The notes: generated from the sequence alone by a model not told the origin. DNA of 64,000 nt from Sphingomonadales bacterium (GCA_025362295.1 JANYGX010000009.1:82543-146542); one strand, 5' to 3'; positions 56,389-64,000 are shown, numbered from the stretch's first letter. Program-made: numbers and translations.

Positions 56389-56414
56389 TCCATATTTTCA
56401 GATAGAATTTTACA

Positions 56415-56858
56415 GTGTCCGAAAACCCAGAGAAGCCCCGCTGGCAGTACCGTTTCGATAATTACAGCCGCGCCTTTATCTTGCTCCGGGAGGGCATAGA
56501 AGCGATCGATCAACGCCCACTGTCTCAACTTGAAAAGGAGGGCATTATTCAGCGCTTTGAATATACTTGGGAGCTGGCGTGGAAAACCTTGAAAGATTTC
56601 ATGGAAGAGCAAGGCGTAACGTTACCGAGTTTTACACCTGCTGCAGTCATCAAAGCAGCATTTGCTGCAAAAGTAATCACGCGCGGTGATGACTGGATGG
56701 CAGCACTTGATGCCCGCAATAAAATGTCACATAGTTATAATTTCAAGGCATTTGAATTGGTTATTGCCGACATCCAGAAACGTTTTCTGAGTCTGTTTGA
56801 TGATCTGCATAGTGAATTGCTAGCCAAATCTCTCGGTGCAATCGATGTTACACAGTGA
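56415..56858 (+). CDS. HepT-like HEPN ribonuclease toxin
   Basis: 147 residues, starting with GTG. All-helical. The active-site and modification motif RNKMSHSY (near 109-116) is an exact R-x4-H-x-Y: R and H make up the HEPN RNase site, and the Tyr is the residue that the partner modifies by AMP addition in known HepT-MntA pairs. N-terminal region WQYRFDNYSRAFILLREGIE is typical of HI0074-type proteins. It overlaps the mntA-like gene by 14 nt. It is co-directional with mutY and the F0 ATP synthase operon. Confidence 0.85.
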   Translation: MSENPEKPRWQYRFDNYSRAFILLREGIEAIDQRPLSQLEKEGIIQRFEYTWELAWKTLKDFMEEQGVTLPSFTPAAVIKAAFAAKVITRGDDWMAALDARNKMSHSYNFKAFELVIADIQKRFLSLFDDLHSELLAKSLGAIDVTQ

Positions 56859-57204
56859 GTGGTTGGGACATGAACGATTAAACGTTCTGAGGTCTGTATT
56901 GGCACCGTTTTCCGATAAGATAGATTTTGTCGGCTTATTTGGCTCTCATGCCACTGGAAAAGCTCGAGAAAACTCTGATATCGATCTGGTTGTTTACGGC
57001 ACACTGAATGACTATGAAGTGGATAGACTTTGGAGTCTTTTTGATGCAAGCGCGCTCAGTGTGCCCGTCGATGTGATTGCGTATAACCTCCCAATATATC
57101 CACCGCTCAAGGCCCATATAGACCGCGTTATGCAACCGCTTTTCCAAAAGTCCGACCTGATTTGCCGCAGCCCAGCGCTTGACGCATATGTTGCTGGTCT
57201 TTAA
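56845..57204 (+). CDS. MntA-like nucleotidyltransferase antitoxin
   Basis: 119 residues from the ATG at 56845; a GTG at 56836 is an alternative. The minimal nucleotidyltransferase motif GSHATGKARENSDIDLVVYG near 34-53 (GS, then SDxD) is exact; the third acidic residue is in VPVDVIAYNLP near 79. In related pairs it transfers AMP to the Tyr of HepT and so neutralises it. The stop lies 27 bp upstream of atpI, so the module may read into the ATP synthase operon or share its promoter region. Confidence 0.85.
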   Translation: MLHSEWLGHERLNVLRSVLAPFSDKIDFVGLFGSHATGKARENSDIDLVVYGTLNDYEVDRLWSLFDASALSVPVDVIAYNLPIYPPLKAHIDRVMQPLFQKSDLICRSPALDAYVAGL

Positions 57205-57230
57205 AGAGACGTTTGCTTTATAGGGGCATC

Positions 57231-57557
57231 ATGGAAAATCCGGATGACGACCTGAATAGGGCAAAATTACGCGCCATCAGTGCGAAATTGCAAGCTATTC
57301 AGCAACATAAATCTGCTGAAGAGGTCGCAAGTGCTGAAAAACAGGCTGAAAGCTCTGCATGGTCGCAGGGTGCAGAGTTTGTCGGTGCAGTGATTGTCGG
57401 CGGCGGTATCGGCTTTTGGCTGGACCGCCATTTTAATACTGGCCCGTGGGGGATGATCGTTTTGCTGGTTATCGGTTTTGCGGCCGGAACATTAAACGCG
57501 CTGCGCTACGGCAAATCCGCCGAGGCGACGCACAACGAAGATAAAGAAGAGACCTAA
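57231..57557 (+). CDS. atpI: AtpI/AtpZ-like ATP synthase assembly protein
   Basis: 108 residues from the ATG at 57231, with GGGG upstream. Two membrane segments (FVGAVIVGGGIGFWLD and MIVLLVIGFAAGTLNAL) with the conserved Gly/Asp/Arg at the turn. It is first of the F0 operon atpI-atpB-atpE-b'-b. The N-terminal 35 residues are charged and helical. The family is thought to assist c-ring assembly or Mg import. Confidence 0.88.
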   Translation: MENPDDDLNRAKLRAISAKLQAIQQHKSAEEVASAEKQAESSAWSQGAEFVGAVIVGGGIGFWLDRHFNTGPWGMIVLLVIGFAAGTLNALRYGKSAEATHNEDKEET

Positions 57558-57560
57558 AAC

Positions 57561-58313
57561 GTGGCTAACCCAATGGAGCAATTCGAGATTCACAAGCTGG
57601 CCCCGATGTCTGCTTTGAATCACGACATCTCGTTTACAAACTCCAGCCTTGCCATGGTGGTGGCGCTGGTGGCTGTGGCTGTGTTCATGTTTGGCGGGGC
57701 GATGAGCCCCAAGCTCATTCCCGGTCGCTGGCAGGCGGCAGTCGAATTTGTGCACGATTTTGTGGCCGGGATGCTGAAAGACAGTGTAGGGCCGGAAGGC
57801 AGGCGCTACGTGCCTTTGGTATTTGCTCTCTTTATATTCACACTCGCTTGCAATTTGCTGGGCCTGTTACCGTTCCTCGGTATTTTTACCCCGACAAGCC
57901 ACATCGCTGTGACACTTGGTATGGCCATGCTAGTGTTTGCCGTGGTACTGGTGGTTGGTTTTGCTCGTCACGGTTTGCATTTTTTCAGTCTGTTTGTGCC
58001 GGAAGGCGCACCTGTGGTGCTGTTGCCACTATTGGTGGTGATAGAGATTGTGTCGTTTCTGTCGCGGCCTTTTACCCTTGCCATTCGACTGTTTGCCAAC
58101 ATGACAGCGGGCCACGTGCTGCTCAAAGTTTTCGCTGGTTTTGTTGTGGGCTTGGGTGCAGCTGGTGGTTTTCTGTCCCTCAGTTCTATCCTGCCCTTTG
58201 CTGTCATCAACGGATTTCTTGTGCCACTCGAACTGCTGATTGCGGTGGTGCAGGCCTATGTGTTTGCCTTGCTTACAGCGATCTATCTCAACGACGCTGT
58301 TAATCTCCACTAA
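57561..58313 (+). CDS. atpB: ATP synthase F0 subunit a
   Basis: 250 residues, starting with GTG (the ATG four codons on is an alternative). Five to six membrane segments. The essential Arg lies in SRPFTLAIRLFANMTAGHVLLKVFAGF near 170-195. Conserved VPLVFALFIFTLACNLLGLLPFLG and the C-terminal LPFAVINGFLVPLELLIAVVQAYVFALLTAIYLNDAVNLH are as in alphaproteobacteria. It forms the proton half-channels with the c ring. Confidence 0.96.
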   Translation: MANPMEQFEIHKLAPMSALNHDISFTNSSLAMVVALVAVAVFMFGGAMSPKLIPGRWQAAVEFVHDFVAGMLKDSVGPEGRRYVPLVFALFIFTLACNLLGLLPFLGIFTPTSHIAVTLGMAMLVFAVVLVVGFARHGLHFFSLFVPEGAPVVLLPLLVVIEIVSFLSRPFTLAIRLFANMTAGHVLLKVFAGFVVGLGAAGGFLSLSSILPFAVINGFLVPLELLIAVVQAYVFALLTAIYLNDAVNLH

Positions 58314-58342
58314 TCTTAAATATCCAACGAAAGGTTTCTAAA

Positions 58343-58570
58343 ATGGATGTCGCTTCTGCAAAATATATCGCTGCTGGTCTTGCTGCCATGGGGGCTGGTA
58401 TTGCCGCTATCGGTGTTGGCCTGATTTTCGGCAACTTCTTGAGTGGTGCTCTGCGAAACCCAGCGGCGGCTGACAAAATGGCTGGCCGACTGATTTTCGG
58501 TTTCGCTGTGACGGAAGCTTTGGGCCTTATTGCTGCCGTTGTCGCTCTGGCACTGGCTTTCGGTAAATAA
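58343..58570 (+). CDS. atpE: ATP synthase F0 subunit c
   Basis: 75 residues, two helices joined by a polar loop (RNPAAADKMAG). The proton-carrying acidic residue is Glu in IFGFAVTEALGLIAAVVAL, near 58. The glycine-rich first helix (GLAAMGAGIAAIGVGLIFG) is standard. It is preceded by AAAGG. Confidence 0.96.
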   Translation: MDVASAKYIAAGLAAMGAGIAAIGVGLIFGNFLSGALRNPAAADKMAGRLIFGFAVTEALGLIAAVVALALAFGK

Positions 58571-58574
58571 TTCC

Positions 58575-59021
58575 ATGCCGCAGTTCGACCCGGCTAATTT
58601 CCCGCATCAGCTGTTTTGGCTGGCGCTTGTCTTTGCCATACTGTATTTTGGCATCATCAAATTATCGCTGCCAAAAATCAGCGGTATGATTGATGAGCGC
58701 CAAAGCCGGGTTGATACGGACATCAAGGCAGCCGAAGTGGCCAATGCCAAGGCCACAGCCGCTGAACATGCCTATCTCGATAATCTGGCAAAGTCCCGCG
58801 CGGCGGCACAAAAACACTTGGGTGGTGCCAAGGCCGAGTCCGATGCAAAAATTGCCGCTGACATCAAAGCCACTGAGGTGGAGATGACTGCCAAACTTAA
58901 TGCCGCTGATGTGCGAATCAACGCTGCCAAACAACAGGCGCTCACCAGTGTTGAATCGGTGGCAAGCGATGTGGCGGTCAACATTGTCGAGCGGCTGACC
59001 GGTGTGAGGTTTGCCGCATGA
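58575..59021 (+). CDS. ATP synthase F0 subunit b' (b2)
   Basis: 148 residues from the ATG at 58575, 4 nt after the atpE stop. One N-terminal membrane segment (LFWLALVFAILYFGIIKLSLPKI), then a long Ala/Lys-rich helix. Alphaproteobacteria and cyanobacteria have two different b-type subunits that form a heterodimeric stator; this is the shorter, b'-like one. Its stop overlaps the start of the second b gene (ATGA). Confidence 0.9.
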   Translation: MPQFDPANFPHQLFWLALVFAILYFGIIKLSLPKISGMIDERQSRVDTDIKAAEVANAKATAAEHAYLDNLAKSRAAAQKHLGGAKAESDAKIAADIKATEVEMTAKLNAADVRINAAKQQALTSVESVASDVAVNIVERLTGVRFAA

Positions 59022-59587
59022 TAAACAAAGCTATTGTTGCTCTGCTGTTGTTGGCAAGCCTTCCCGCCTTTGCTGCTGAAGAAACCGAGCTACGGTTTTT
59101 GGGCCTTAACGGCGAGCAGTTTGTATCGATCGCCATTACCCTGTTTTTGCTGTTTGTAATTTTCAAGGTCAAGGTCGGTAAAATGATTGCCGCAGCACTG
59201 GACAAGCGCATTGCTGAAACAGTCGCGCAGCTGAACGATGCCAAACACTTGCGCGCCGATGCGGAAAACTTGCTGGCCAGCTATCAGGCCAGGCAGAAAT
59301 CCTCTGAAACCGAAGCGGCGGCTATAATGGCGCATGCCCAAAGCGAGGCCGATGCGCTCTTGGCTTCTGCCAAAGTCAAAGCTGACGATCTGATTGAGCG
59401 TCGCCGCAATATGGCTGAAGACCGCATTGCTGCTGCGGAACGGACAGCTATTGACCATGTGAAGGCCGCTGCGGCATCCGCATCGATTGCAGCCGCGCAC
59501 GGCATTTTAAAATCGAAGCTTGATGCCCCGATAAAAGATCGGCTGGTCGATACAGCCATTGGCGAGCTCGACCGGAAACTGCATTAG
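59018..59587 (+). CDS. atpF: ATP synthase F0 subunit b
   Basis: 189 residues. Its N-terminus looks like a cleavable signal peptide (KAIVALLLLASLPAFAAEE), then one membrane segment (FVSIAITLFLLFVIFKVKVGKMI) and a long coiled-coil helix. It makes the stator with b'. It is the last gene of the F0 operon; no atpH, atpA, atpG, atpD or atpC follows, so the F1 genes lie elsewhere, as in many alphaproteobacteria. Confidence 0.92.
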   Translation: MINKAIVALLLLASLPAFAAEETELRFLGLNGEQFVSIAITLFLLFVIFKVKVGKMIAAALDKRIAETVAQLNDAKHLRADAENLLASYQARQKSSETEAAAIMAHAQSEADALLASAKVKADDLIERRRNMAEDRIAAAERTAIDHVKAAAASASIAAAHGILKSKLDAPIKDRLVDTAIGELDRKLH

Positions 59588-59621
59588 GGATAGATGACTG
59601 TATTGCTGACTTTGCCTTTTC

Positions 59622-59740
59622 GTCTCCCGCTCCCCTTGCGGCAGAGCGGTGAACCACAGGGCATGAACCACTCCCGCTATCGACCGCTCTCCCGACCCTT
59701 CGGGCCACCCTCTCCGGCAATGGGTGAGGGGATACGGCAT
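59622..59740. repeat. Palindromic element (CTCCCC/GAGGGG type), copy E
   Basis: The ~160-bp gap after atpF has GCTCTCCCGACCC and CCCTTCGGGCC, a hairpin, then CCCTCTCC...GGTGAGGGG. It belongs to the CTCTCCC-rich group seen at 14.0, 17.5, 20.7 and 28.3 kb, but its sequence is a different subtype. It keeps the downstream frame open, adding up to 52 residues to the hydrolase if translated. Confidence 0.5.
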
Positions 59741-59749
59741 ACTATTTTA

Positions 59750-60739
59750 ATGGCTATCTTTGTCAGCCTCCTTGCTGCCTGTGCCAGCAAGGCGCCGCCG
59801 GTGGCAACCACCATCCCCGTTCCGCCGCCTGTTATCAAACCGATTGTTGTTGCGCCGCCACCAACACCGCCGCCGCCCTCCCTTATCAAGCCAACCGCTA
59901 TCGATGTGGACAGCGTATCGTTATGGTCCGATCAGTATCTTTATGCCGGTTGGCGCATTCAAACCCATTTTTATCTGGGCACGTCTCGTCTGGTCAGCCC
60001 GCATGAGCTGATGTTTGCCCATGGCAGCTATGATGACTGCAAACGGGCCTTTGATTATCTCCGCGCAAAAAATCACATCACCCCGCGCTCGCGTCATCTG
60101 GTGTTGTTGCTGCACGGGCTTGGCTCCACGCCAACCGTCATGGGCAGTATGATCTCAGCAATCCGCGATGACGGCAATGATGCGGAAACGGTGACGTACC
60201 CGACCACCGAGCAGGGTGTTGTGCCAAACGCTGATGGGGTTGAACGTTTGCTCAAGAATCTTGAAGGCTATGACGATGTGGCGATCGTCGCGCATAGCCT
60301 AGGCGGCCTCATCACCCGCGCCACATTATCACGGCCATCCTTCGCGCACCTACCGGTGCCAGTGCGCACAGTGGTGATGCTTGGCACCCCCAATCAGGGC
60401 GCTTACCTTGCCGGGGCTTTGCGGCCACTGGCGCGAGCCTTGGTGACGGCGTCTGCCAACGATCTCTTGCCAGAACGCGCCAGACAGTTCGGCAACATTC
60501 CAGCCAGCGTTCGCCTGGGTGTGATTGCCGGCGGGCGTGGCGGGCGCTATGGCTATAATCCATTACTGGCGGGTGATAACGATAGTATAGTGCGCATTGA
60601 TGAAACCAAAACGGCCAATATGCACGAATGGATTGTATTGCCCGTGCTGCACACCAGCATGACCACCGATCCGGCGTGCATAGCGGCGGTCCGGCGATTT
60701 CTGAAAGGCGGCACATTGAAAGTGCCTGCGACAAGCTGA
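59750..60739 (+). CDS. Lipoprotein alpha/beta hydrolase (lipase-like)
   Basis: 329 residues from the ATG at 59750. The short signal MAIFVSLLAAC gives a lipobox, with Cys11 lipidated. A proline-rich linker follows (about 16-45). The hydrolase domain has VLLLHGLGSTPTVMGSM near 125, nucleophile elbow AHSLGG near 185 (Ser187-like), Asp/His residues near 285 and in VLHTSM near 300. The frame extends upstream through a palindromic repeat, and I regard the ATG at 59750 as the true start because it gives the lipoprotein signal. Confidence 0.82.
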   Translation: MAIFVSLLAACASKAPPVATTIPVPPPVIKPIVVAPPPTPPPPSLIKPTAIDVDSVSLWSDQYLYAGWRIQTHFYLGTSRLVSPHELMFAHGSYDDCKRAFDYLRAKNHITPRSRHLVLLLHGLGSTPTVMGSMISAIRDDGNDAETVTYPTTEQGVVPNADGVERLLKNLEGYDDVAIVAHSLGGLITRATLSRPSFAHLPVPVRTVVMLGTPNQGAYLAGALRPLARALVTASANDLLPERARQFGNIPASVRLGVIAGGRGGRYGYNPLLAGDNDSIVRIDETKTANMHEWIVLPVLHTSMTTDPACIAAVRRFLKGGTLKVPATS

Positions 60740-60767
60740 ACACCTTCTTAAAAAAATGAAAGCATAG

Positions 60768-61610
60768 ATGATGAAAACAATCTTTATAGCCGCTCTTGTG
60801 ACGATACTGTCCCATGCAACCGTTGCGACGGCGGCCACACCGCTTGATGCGGCAACGGCAAGTCTGATTGATGCCTCACTTGCTGGCGACCAGCGGACGG
60901 ATACTGAAAAAGCCCGAGATGTTTATCGCCACCCCAAAGACGCTCTGGCGTTTTACGGGTTATCGGCAAGCATGTCTGTGATTGAGATTTTCCCCGGTGG
61001 TGGCTGGTGGACCAACGTGCTGGCGCCAGTGCTGCGCGACAAAGGCAAGCTGACTGTGGCCATGGACACAGACCTCAACAATGCCAACGCGCGTGGTGGG
61101 CTTGGTAAAACACTCGAGCGCTATGCCGCCAAGCCAAAGATTTTTGATAAAGTTGAGATGATCAATTTCGATCCTGCGCACAATACCAAACTCGGGGCTG
61201 ATAACAGCATCGATATGGTGCTGCTGTTTCGCGACATGCACAACCTGATCGCTGACAACAAAGCCGCTGAAACTCTTAAGCTGGCGTTTGATGTGCTGAA
61301 AAAAGGTGGTGCGTTGGCAATCGAGCAGCACCGCTGGCCCGACAATAAAGCCTTTCCGGCCAAGCGGCCAAACTGGGAAGATGGCAACTGGGGCTATGTT
61401 AAAACGTCGGAAGTGGTGGCGCTGGCGAAGGCCGCTGGATTCGTTCTCGCCAGCAGCAGCGAACTCAATGCCAATGCACGCGACACCAAAGATTATCCAA
61501 ACAGTGTCTGGTCGTTGCCACCAACACTGGCCGACGGGGATAAGAACAAGGCGCAATATCTTGCCATTGGCGAATCTGACCGTATGACGCTCAAATTTGT
61601 GAAGCCCTAG
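60768..61610 (+). CDS. Exported methyltransferase-like protein (COG4798-type)
   Basis: 280 residues. A signal peptide (MKTIFIAALVTILSHATVATAA) is followed by a SAM-methyltransferase-like fold: SASMSVIEIFPGGGWWTNVLAPVLRDKGKLTVAMDTD near 66-100 (the usual GxGxG reads PGGGWW), DMVLLFRDMHNL near 150 and VLKKGGALAIEQHRW near 175. An exported protein with this fold is unusual, since SAM is cytosolic; other members of the family show the same combination. No substrate is known. Confidence 0.82.
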   Translation: MMKTIFIAALVTILSHATVATAATPLDAATASLIDASLAGDQRTDTEKARDVYRHPKDALAFYGLSASMSVIEIFPGGGWWTNVLAPVLRDKGKLTVAMDTDLNNANARGGLGKTLERYAAKPKIFDKVEMINFDPAHNTKLGADNSIDMVLLFRDMHNLIADNKAAETLKLAFDVLKKGGALAIEQHRWPDNKAFPAKRPNWEDGNWGYVKTSEVVALAKAAGFVLASSSELNANARDTKDYPNSVWSLPPTLADGDKNKAQYLAIGESDRMTLKFVKP

Positions 61611-61617
61611 GCACACT

Positions 61618-62856
61618 TTGGTTGTAGCAGCGCAAGCCGTGCACGCCATCCTCCCCATCACCCACATGGGTGCGCGTGGCGACGGCATTGCGGGCAGCCT
61701 GTATATCCCTGGCGGTGTGCCGGGCGATGCGGTGCAGCTGGATGCCAACGGCGATATCGCCAGCATCATCCCCGGCCCCAACCGCGCCATACCTGCCTGC
61801 CGGCATTTTGGCATCTGTGGTGGCTGTGCGCTTCAGCATATCAATAACACGACCTATGCTGACTGGGTGAGCGAACGTCTTCTGGCGGCGCTATCGCAGC
61901 ACGGTATTGCGCCGCGCCTTGTCCATCCGCCACACATCAGCCCAGCAGGGTCACGGCGACGGGCGAGCCTCAAGGCCATGCGCGAGGGCAAGCATCTGCG
62001 GCTTGGGTATAACAAGCAGGGCACGCACGACCTGGTTGATCTTCAGCATTGCCCAGTGCTGTCGGAATCGATCACGGACATATTGACAGCCTTGAGACCA
62101 TTGCTCGTCTCCCTGCTCAAAGACCGTGCTGCGGCAACGATTGAGATAACAGCCTGCGATACTGGGCTTGATATGATCATCCGTGGCTTGACAAACCTCG
62201 ATCTCGACAAGCGGATGCACTTGGTTGAATTTGCCCAAATGCCGGCGCATCATATAGCCAGACTGACAGTCGATGCCGGTGATGGCTATGAGACCTTTGC
62301 TCTTAACGCCACACCAACGCTCACCTTTGATGGCATTCAGGTGGCCATGCCGCCAGCGAGTTTTGCACAGGCGACACCGGACGGCGAACAGGCCATGATT
62401 GACGCTGTTAAAGAAGCCGTTGGCAGCAGTAAAACCGTGGCAGATTTGTTTTGCGGGTTGGGCACGTTTACATTACCGCTCTCAGCCCATGCAAAAATCC
62501 ATGCAGTTGATGCGGCCTTGCTGCCGGTGCAGGCATTGCAGCCGTCTGCGCGGTTGCACAGACGGCCAATCACGACCGAGCACCGCGATCTGTTTCGGCG
62601 GCCACTAACGCCAAACGAGTTAAATATGTTTGATGCTGTGGTGTTCGATCCGCCACGTGCCGGGGCAAACGACCAATGCCGGGCTATAGCCACGTCAACC
62701 GTGCAAACCGTTGTTGCCATATCCTGCAACCCCAACACCTTCGCGCGGGATGCCAAAACACTTGTGGATGGCGGCTATGCGCTGGAGGCGATCTGGCCGA
62801 TTGGCCAGTTTTTATGGTCGCTGCATGTCGAGGTTGTGGCACTGTTCACGCGTTGA
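61618..62856 (+). CDS. 23S rRNA (uracil-5-)-methyltransferase, RumA/RlmD-like
   Basis: 412 residues, starting with TTG. The [4Fe-4S] ligands are C61, C67, C70 (ACRHFGICGGCALQH) and a fourth near 142 (LQHCPVL). SAM-binding ADLFCGLGTFTLPLSAHA is near 277-295, and the nucleophile is in AISCNPNTFARD near 365. A single-domain RumA/RlmC/RlmD or TrmA-type enzyme; which uracil it methylates is not clear. The stop of the previous gene is 8 bp upstream. Confidence 0.88.
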   Translation: MVVAAQAVHAILPITHMGARGDGIAGSLYIPGGVPGDAVQLDANGDIASIIPGPNRAIPACRHFGICGGCALQHINNTTYADWVSERLLAALSQHGIAPRLVHPPHISPAGSRRRASLKAMREGKHLRLGYNKQGTHDLVDLQHCPVLSESITDILTALRPLLVSLLKDRAAATIEITACDTGLDMIIRGLTNLDLDKRMHLVEFAQMPAHHIARLTVDAGDGYETFALNATPTLTFDGIQVAMPPASFAQATPDGEQAMIDAVKEAVGSSKTVADLFCGLGTFTLPLSAHAKIHAVDAALLPVQALQPSARLHRRPITTEHRDLFRRPLTPNELNMFDAVVFDPPRAGANDQCRAIATSTVQTVVAISCNPNTFARDAKTLVDGGYALEAIWPIGQFLWSLHVEVVALFTR

Positions 62857-63054
62857 TTGTATCGGATACGTAAGTATTTGAAGTGTAAGCATTCTTTACA
62901 AATTAGCGGTGTGCACGATAGAGCTTGTTAACTATCTAACTGTATTTATTCATTAAATAATATTTGGCATAATGATTGCTTGTTAATCATAATTGCGTTT
63001 TACGGTCGGACCCCGTTAATGCAATATAACGTTATTAATTTACAGGAGAAAAAA

Positions 63055-63714
63055 ATGTCCTCATTGCGTTCCACATTTATTGCCAGCGCTGTTGCATTGG
63101 CCACTGCGTTTTCAGCGCACGCTGGTGTTATTACGGTTTCAACATCGTTTGGCCCATCAACCACAGATTTTACGCAGCCGTTATCAATCTCAGGCTTTGA
63201 CAGCACGCTCGGTACTTTGACTGGAGTAACAGCCACATACACGGCAAATGCCAATTTCTCCGGCACTGTAACCAACACAGCTGCGAACGCGCAAACTTTC
63301 AAGATCACGGAATCGGTTGATCTTAACCTGACGTCTAACGGTACAGCTGGAACATCCAACATCACTGGATTAGACGGTAAAACCTTGAGCTTGACGGCAA
63401 CTCAAAACTATTCTTTGGCCTCTGGTGCCAGTTCACCATTTGGACCCTTTGTGCCAACCCAGAGCAGCACGGCTGCGCTGACGGATCTGAATGATTTTCT
63501 TACCAACACGCTGACACTTAATCTGAGCACGCTGACTGGAACAACAGTCATTGGTGGTGGTGGCAACATCATCAACAACATCGCAACCACAGCTGGTGGC
63601 ACGCTCAGCCTGCAATACACTTTCACGCCAACCGCTGTGCCTGAGCCAGCTTCAATGGCGCTTTTGGGTATGGGCTTAGTTGGCCTTGGCTTTGCACGTC
63701 GCAAAAAAGCTTAA
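63055..63714 (+). CDS. PEP-CTERM-anchored secreted protein
   Basis: 219 residues from the ATG at 63055, which has AGGAG six bases upstream; the frame extends 25 codons upstream. A signal peptide (SSLRSTFIASAVALATAFSAHA) is followed by a Thr/Asn-rich beta-type mature domain, and the C-terminus is VPEPASMALLGMGLVGLGFARRKKA, a textbook PEP-CTERM sorting signal. Such proteins are cut and exported by exosortase, with polysaccharide-rich surfaces. No exosortase gene is in the window. The 198-bp upstream gap is A/T-rich; I see TTAA-type motifs there but no clear promoter. Confidence 0.92.
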   Translation: MSSLRSTFIASAVALATAFSAHAGVITVSTSFGPSTTDFTQPLSISGFDSTLGTLTGVTATYTANANFSGTVTNTAANAQTFKITESVDLNLTSNGTAGTSNITGLDGKTLSLTATQNYSLASGASSPFGPFVPTQSSTAALTDLNDFLTNTLTLNLSTLTGTTVIGGGGNIINNIATTAGGTLSLQYTFTPTAVPEPASMALLGMGLVGLGFARRKKA

Positions 63715-63755
63715 GATATAATTTTACAGCCCTTTAAGCTGTCTTCAAAATACAT

Positions 63756-63787
63756 AAAAGCCGCACTGAAAACAGTGCGGCTTTTTT
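63756..63787 (+). terminator. Rho-independent terminator of the PEP-CTERM gene
   Basis: AGCCGCACTG / CAGTGCGGCT form a 10-bp stem with a 4-A loop, followed by TTTTT. Oriented for the + strand, 40 bp after the PEP-CTERM stop. The A-run before the stem also makes it able to act on the minus strand. Confidence 0.92.
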
Positions 63788-63924
63788 GATGTCAAACGCC
63801 CTGGAGATTGCATTGCATGGGTCACGCCAGCGCAGGCTCATAGGTATTTTCACCCGGTTAGAAGGCAAATGCACTGCCTTTCCGCGCCATATGCGCTATT
63901 TGCCTACAAAGTAACGTACCACCC

Positions 63925-63953
63925 TTGACAATATATAGGCTTTACCCTATATC
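63925..63953 (+). promoter_or_regulatory. Sigma-70-type promoter with embedded operator near window end
   Basis: TTGACA and TATATC are 17 bp apart. A perfect palindrome ATATAGG-N6-CCTATAT (63933-63952) overlaps the spacer and -10 box, an excellent position for repression. The rest of the 63788-64000 stretch holds no gene I can support; the transcript would start near 63960 and run out of the window. Confidence 0.55.
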
Positions 63954-64000
63954 ACCTCTTGTTCATGGCATCCGCTGTGAACACACGATCCAACCAGTGT

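Noticed and set aside
62857..63054. CtrA-like sites (TTAA-N7-TAAC) upstream of the PEP-CTERM gene
   Set aside because: The region is A/T-rich, so partial matches are expected by chance, and none is a full TTAA-N7-TTAA.

Overview
The window looks like chromosomal DNA of a free-living, motile alphaproteobacterium of moderate GC content. I infer this from gene content and order: the mutY / DUF721 / dsbA-like / smc block, comEC-gltX-gltA, an F0 ATP synthase operon with separate b and b' subunits and no F1 genes beside it, a RibB protein fused to a RibA-like half without zinc ligands, a DUF1491 gene, and a sigma-54 flagellin promoter with FlbD/ftr-like dyads. No rRNA, phage, insertion sequence, integrase or CRISPR array is visible. 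I cannot name a genus.

Layout. 1-3.5 kb: the end of a MoxR ATPase gene and its CoxE-like VWA partner, split by a PIN toxin/antitoxin pair on the other strand, then a Mic60/mitofilin-like membrane protein. 3.5-9.8 kb: glutaryl-CoA dehydrogenase, a likely unannotated small RNA, an FAD amine oxidase, a partial ISC set (two cysteine desulfurases plus ferredoxin) and a hydrolase; tRNA-Asp follows. 10-15.1 kb: an RND efflux operon ending in an SDR gene. 15.2-17.4 kb: flagellin with an elaborate promoter, and a FlaG-like gene. 17.7-20.6 kb: a membrane protein, an M48/PDZ lipoprotein and a CDP-alcohol phosphatidyltransferase. 20.9-24.4 kb: sdhC-sdhD-sdhA without sdhB, an MCUR1-like (DUF1640) coiled-coil protein and an AHSA1 protein. 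24.6-28.3 kb: riboflavin operon ribD-ribE-ribBX-ribH-nusB. 28.4-36.1 kb: uvrA, an unknown exported protein, a class II J-protein, a glycine-zipper lipoprotein, and pdxH / cation diffusion facilitator / PhzF. 36.1-40.1 kb: a small glycan-type locus of unknown product. 40.1-46.5 kb: corC-like, ybeY, gltA, gltX, comEC. 46.5-49.4 kb: a TPP riboswitch controlling a TonB receptor and tenA, a thiamine or thiamine-precursor salvage operon. 49.5-56.4 kb: PilZ, DUF1491, smc, dsbA-like, DUF721, mutY. 56.4-59.6 kb: a HepT/MntA toxin-antitoxin pair directly upstream of the F0 operon. 59.6-64 kb: a lipoprotein lipase-like hydrolase, an exported methyltransferase-like protein, a 23S rRNA uracil methyltransferase and a PEP-CTERM protein with a strong terminator. 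The window ends on a promoter with an embedded operator.

Most genes are housekeeping. The less ordinary material is in the gaps: the candidate sRNA at 4.83-4.96 kb, the four-dyad flagellin enhancer, dispersed palindromic elements (some extending reading frames), a 64-bp tandem hairpin repeat, two toxin-antitoxin modules placed next to housekeeping operons, and homologues of two mitochondrial inner-membrane proteins (Mic60, MCUR1).
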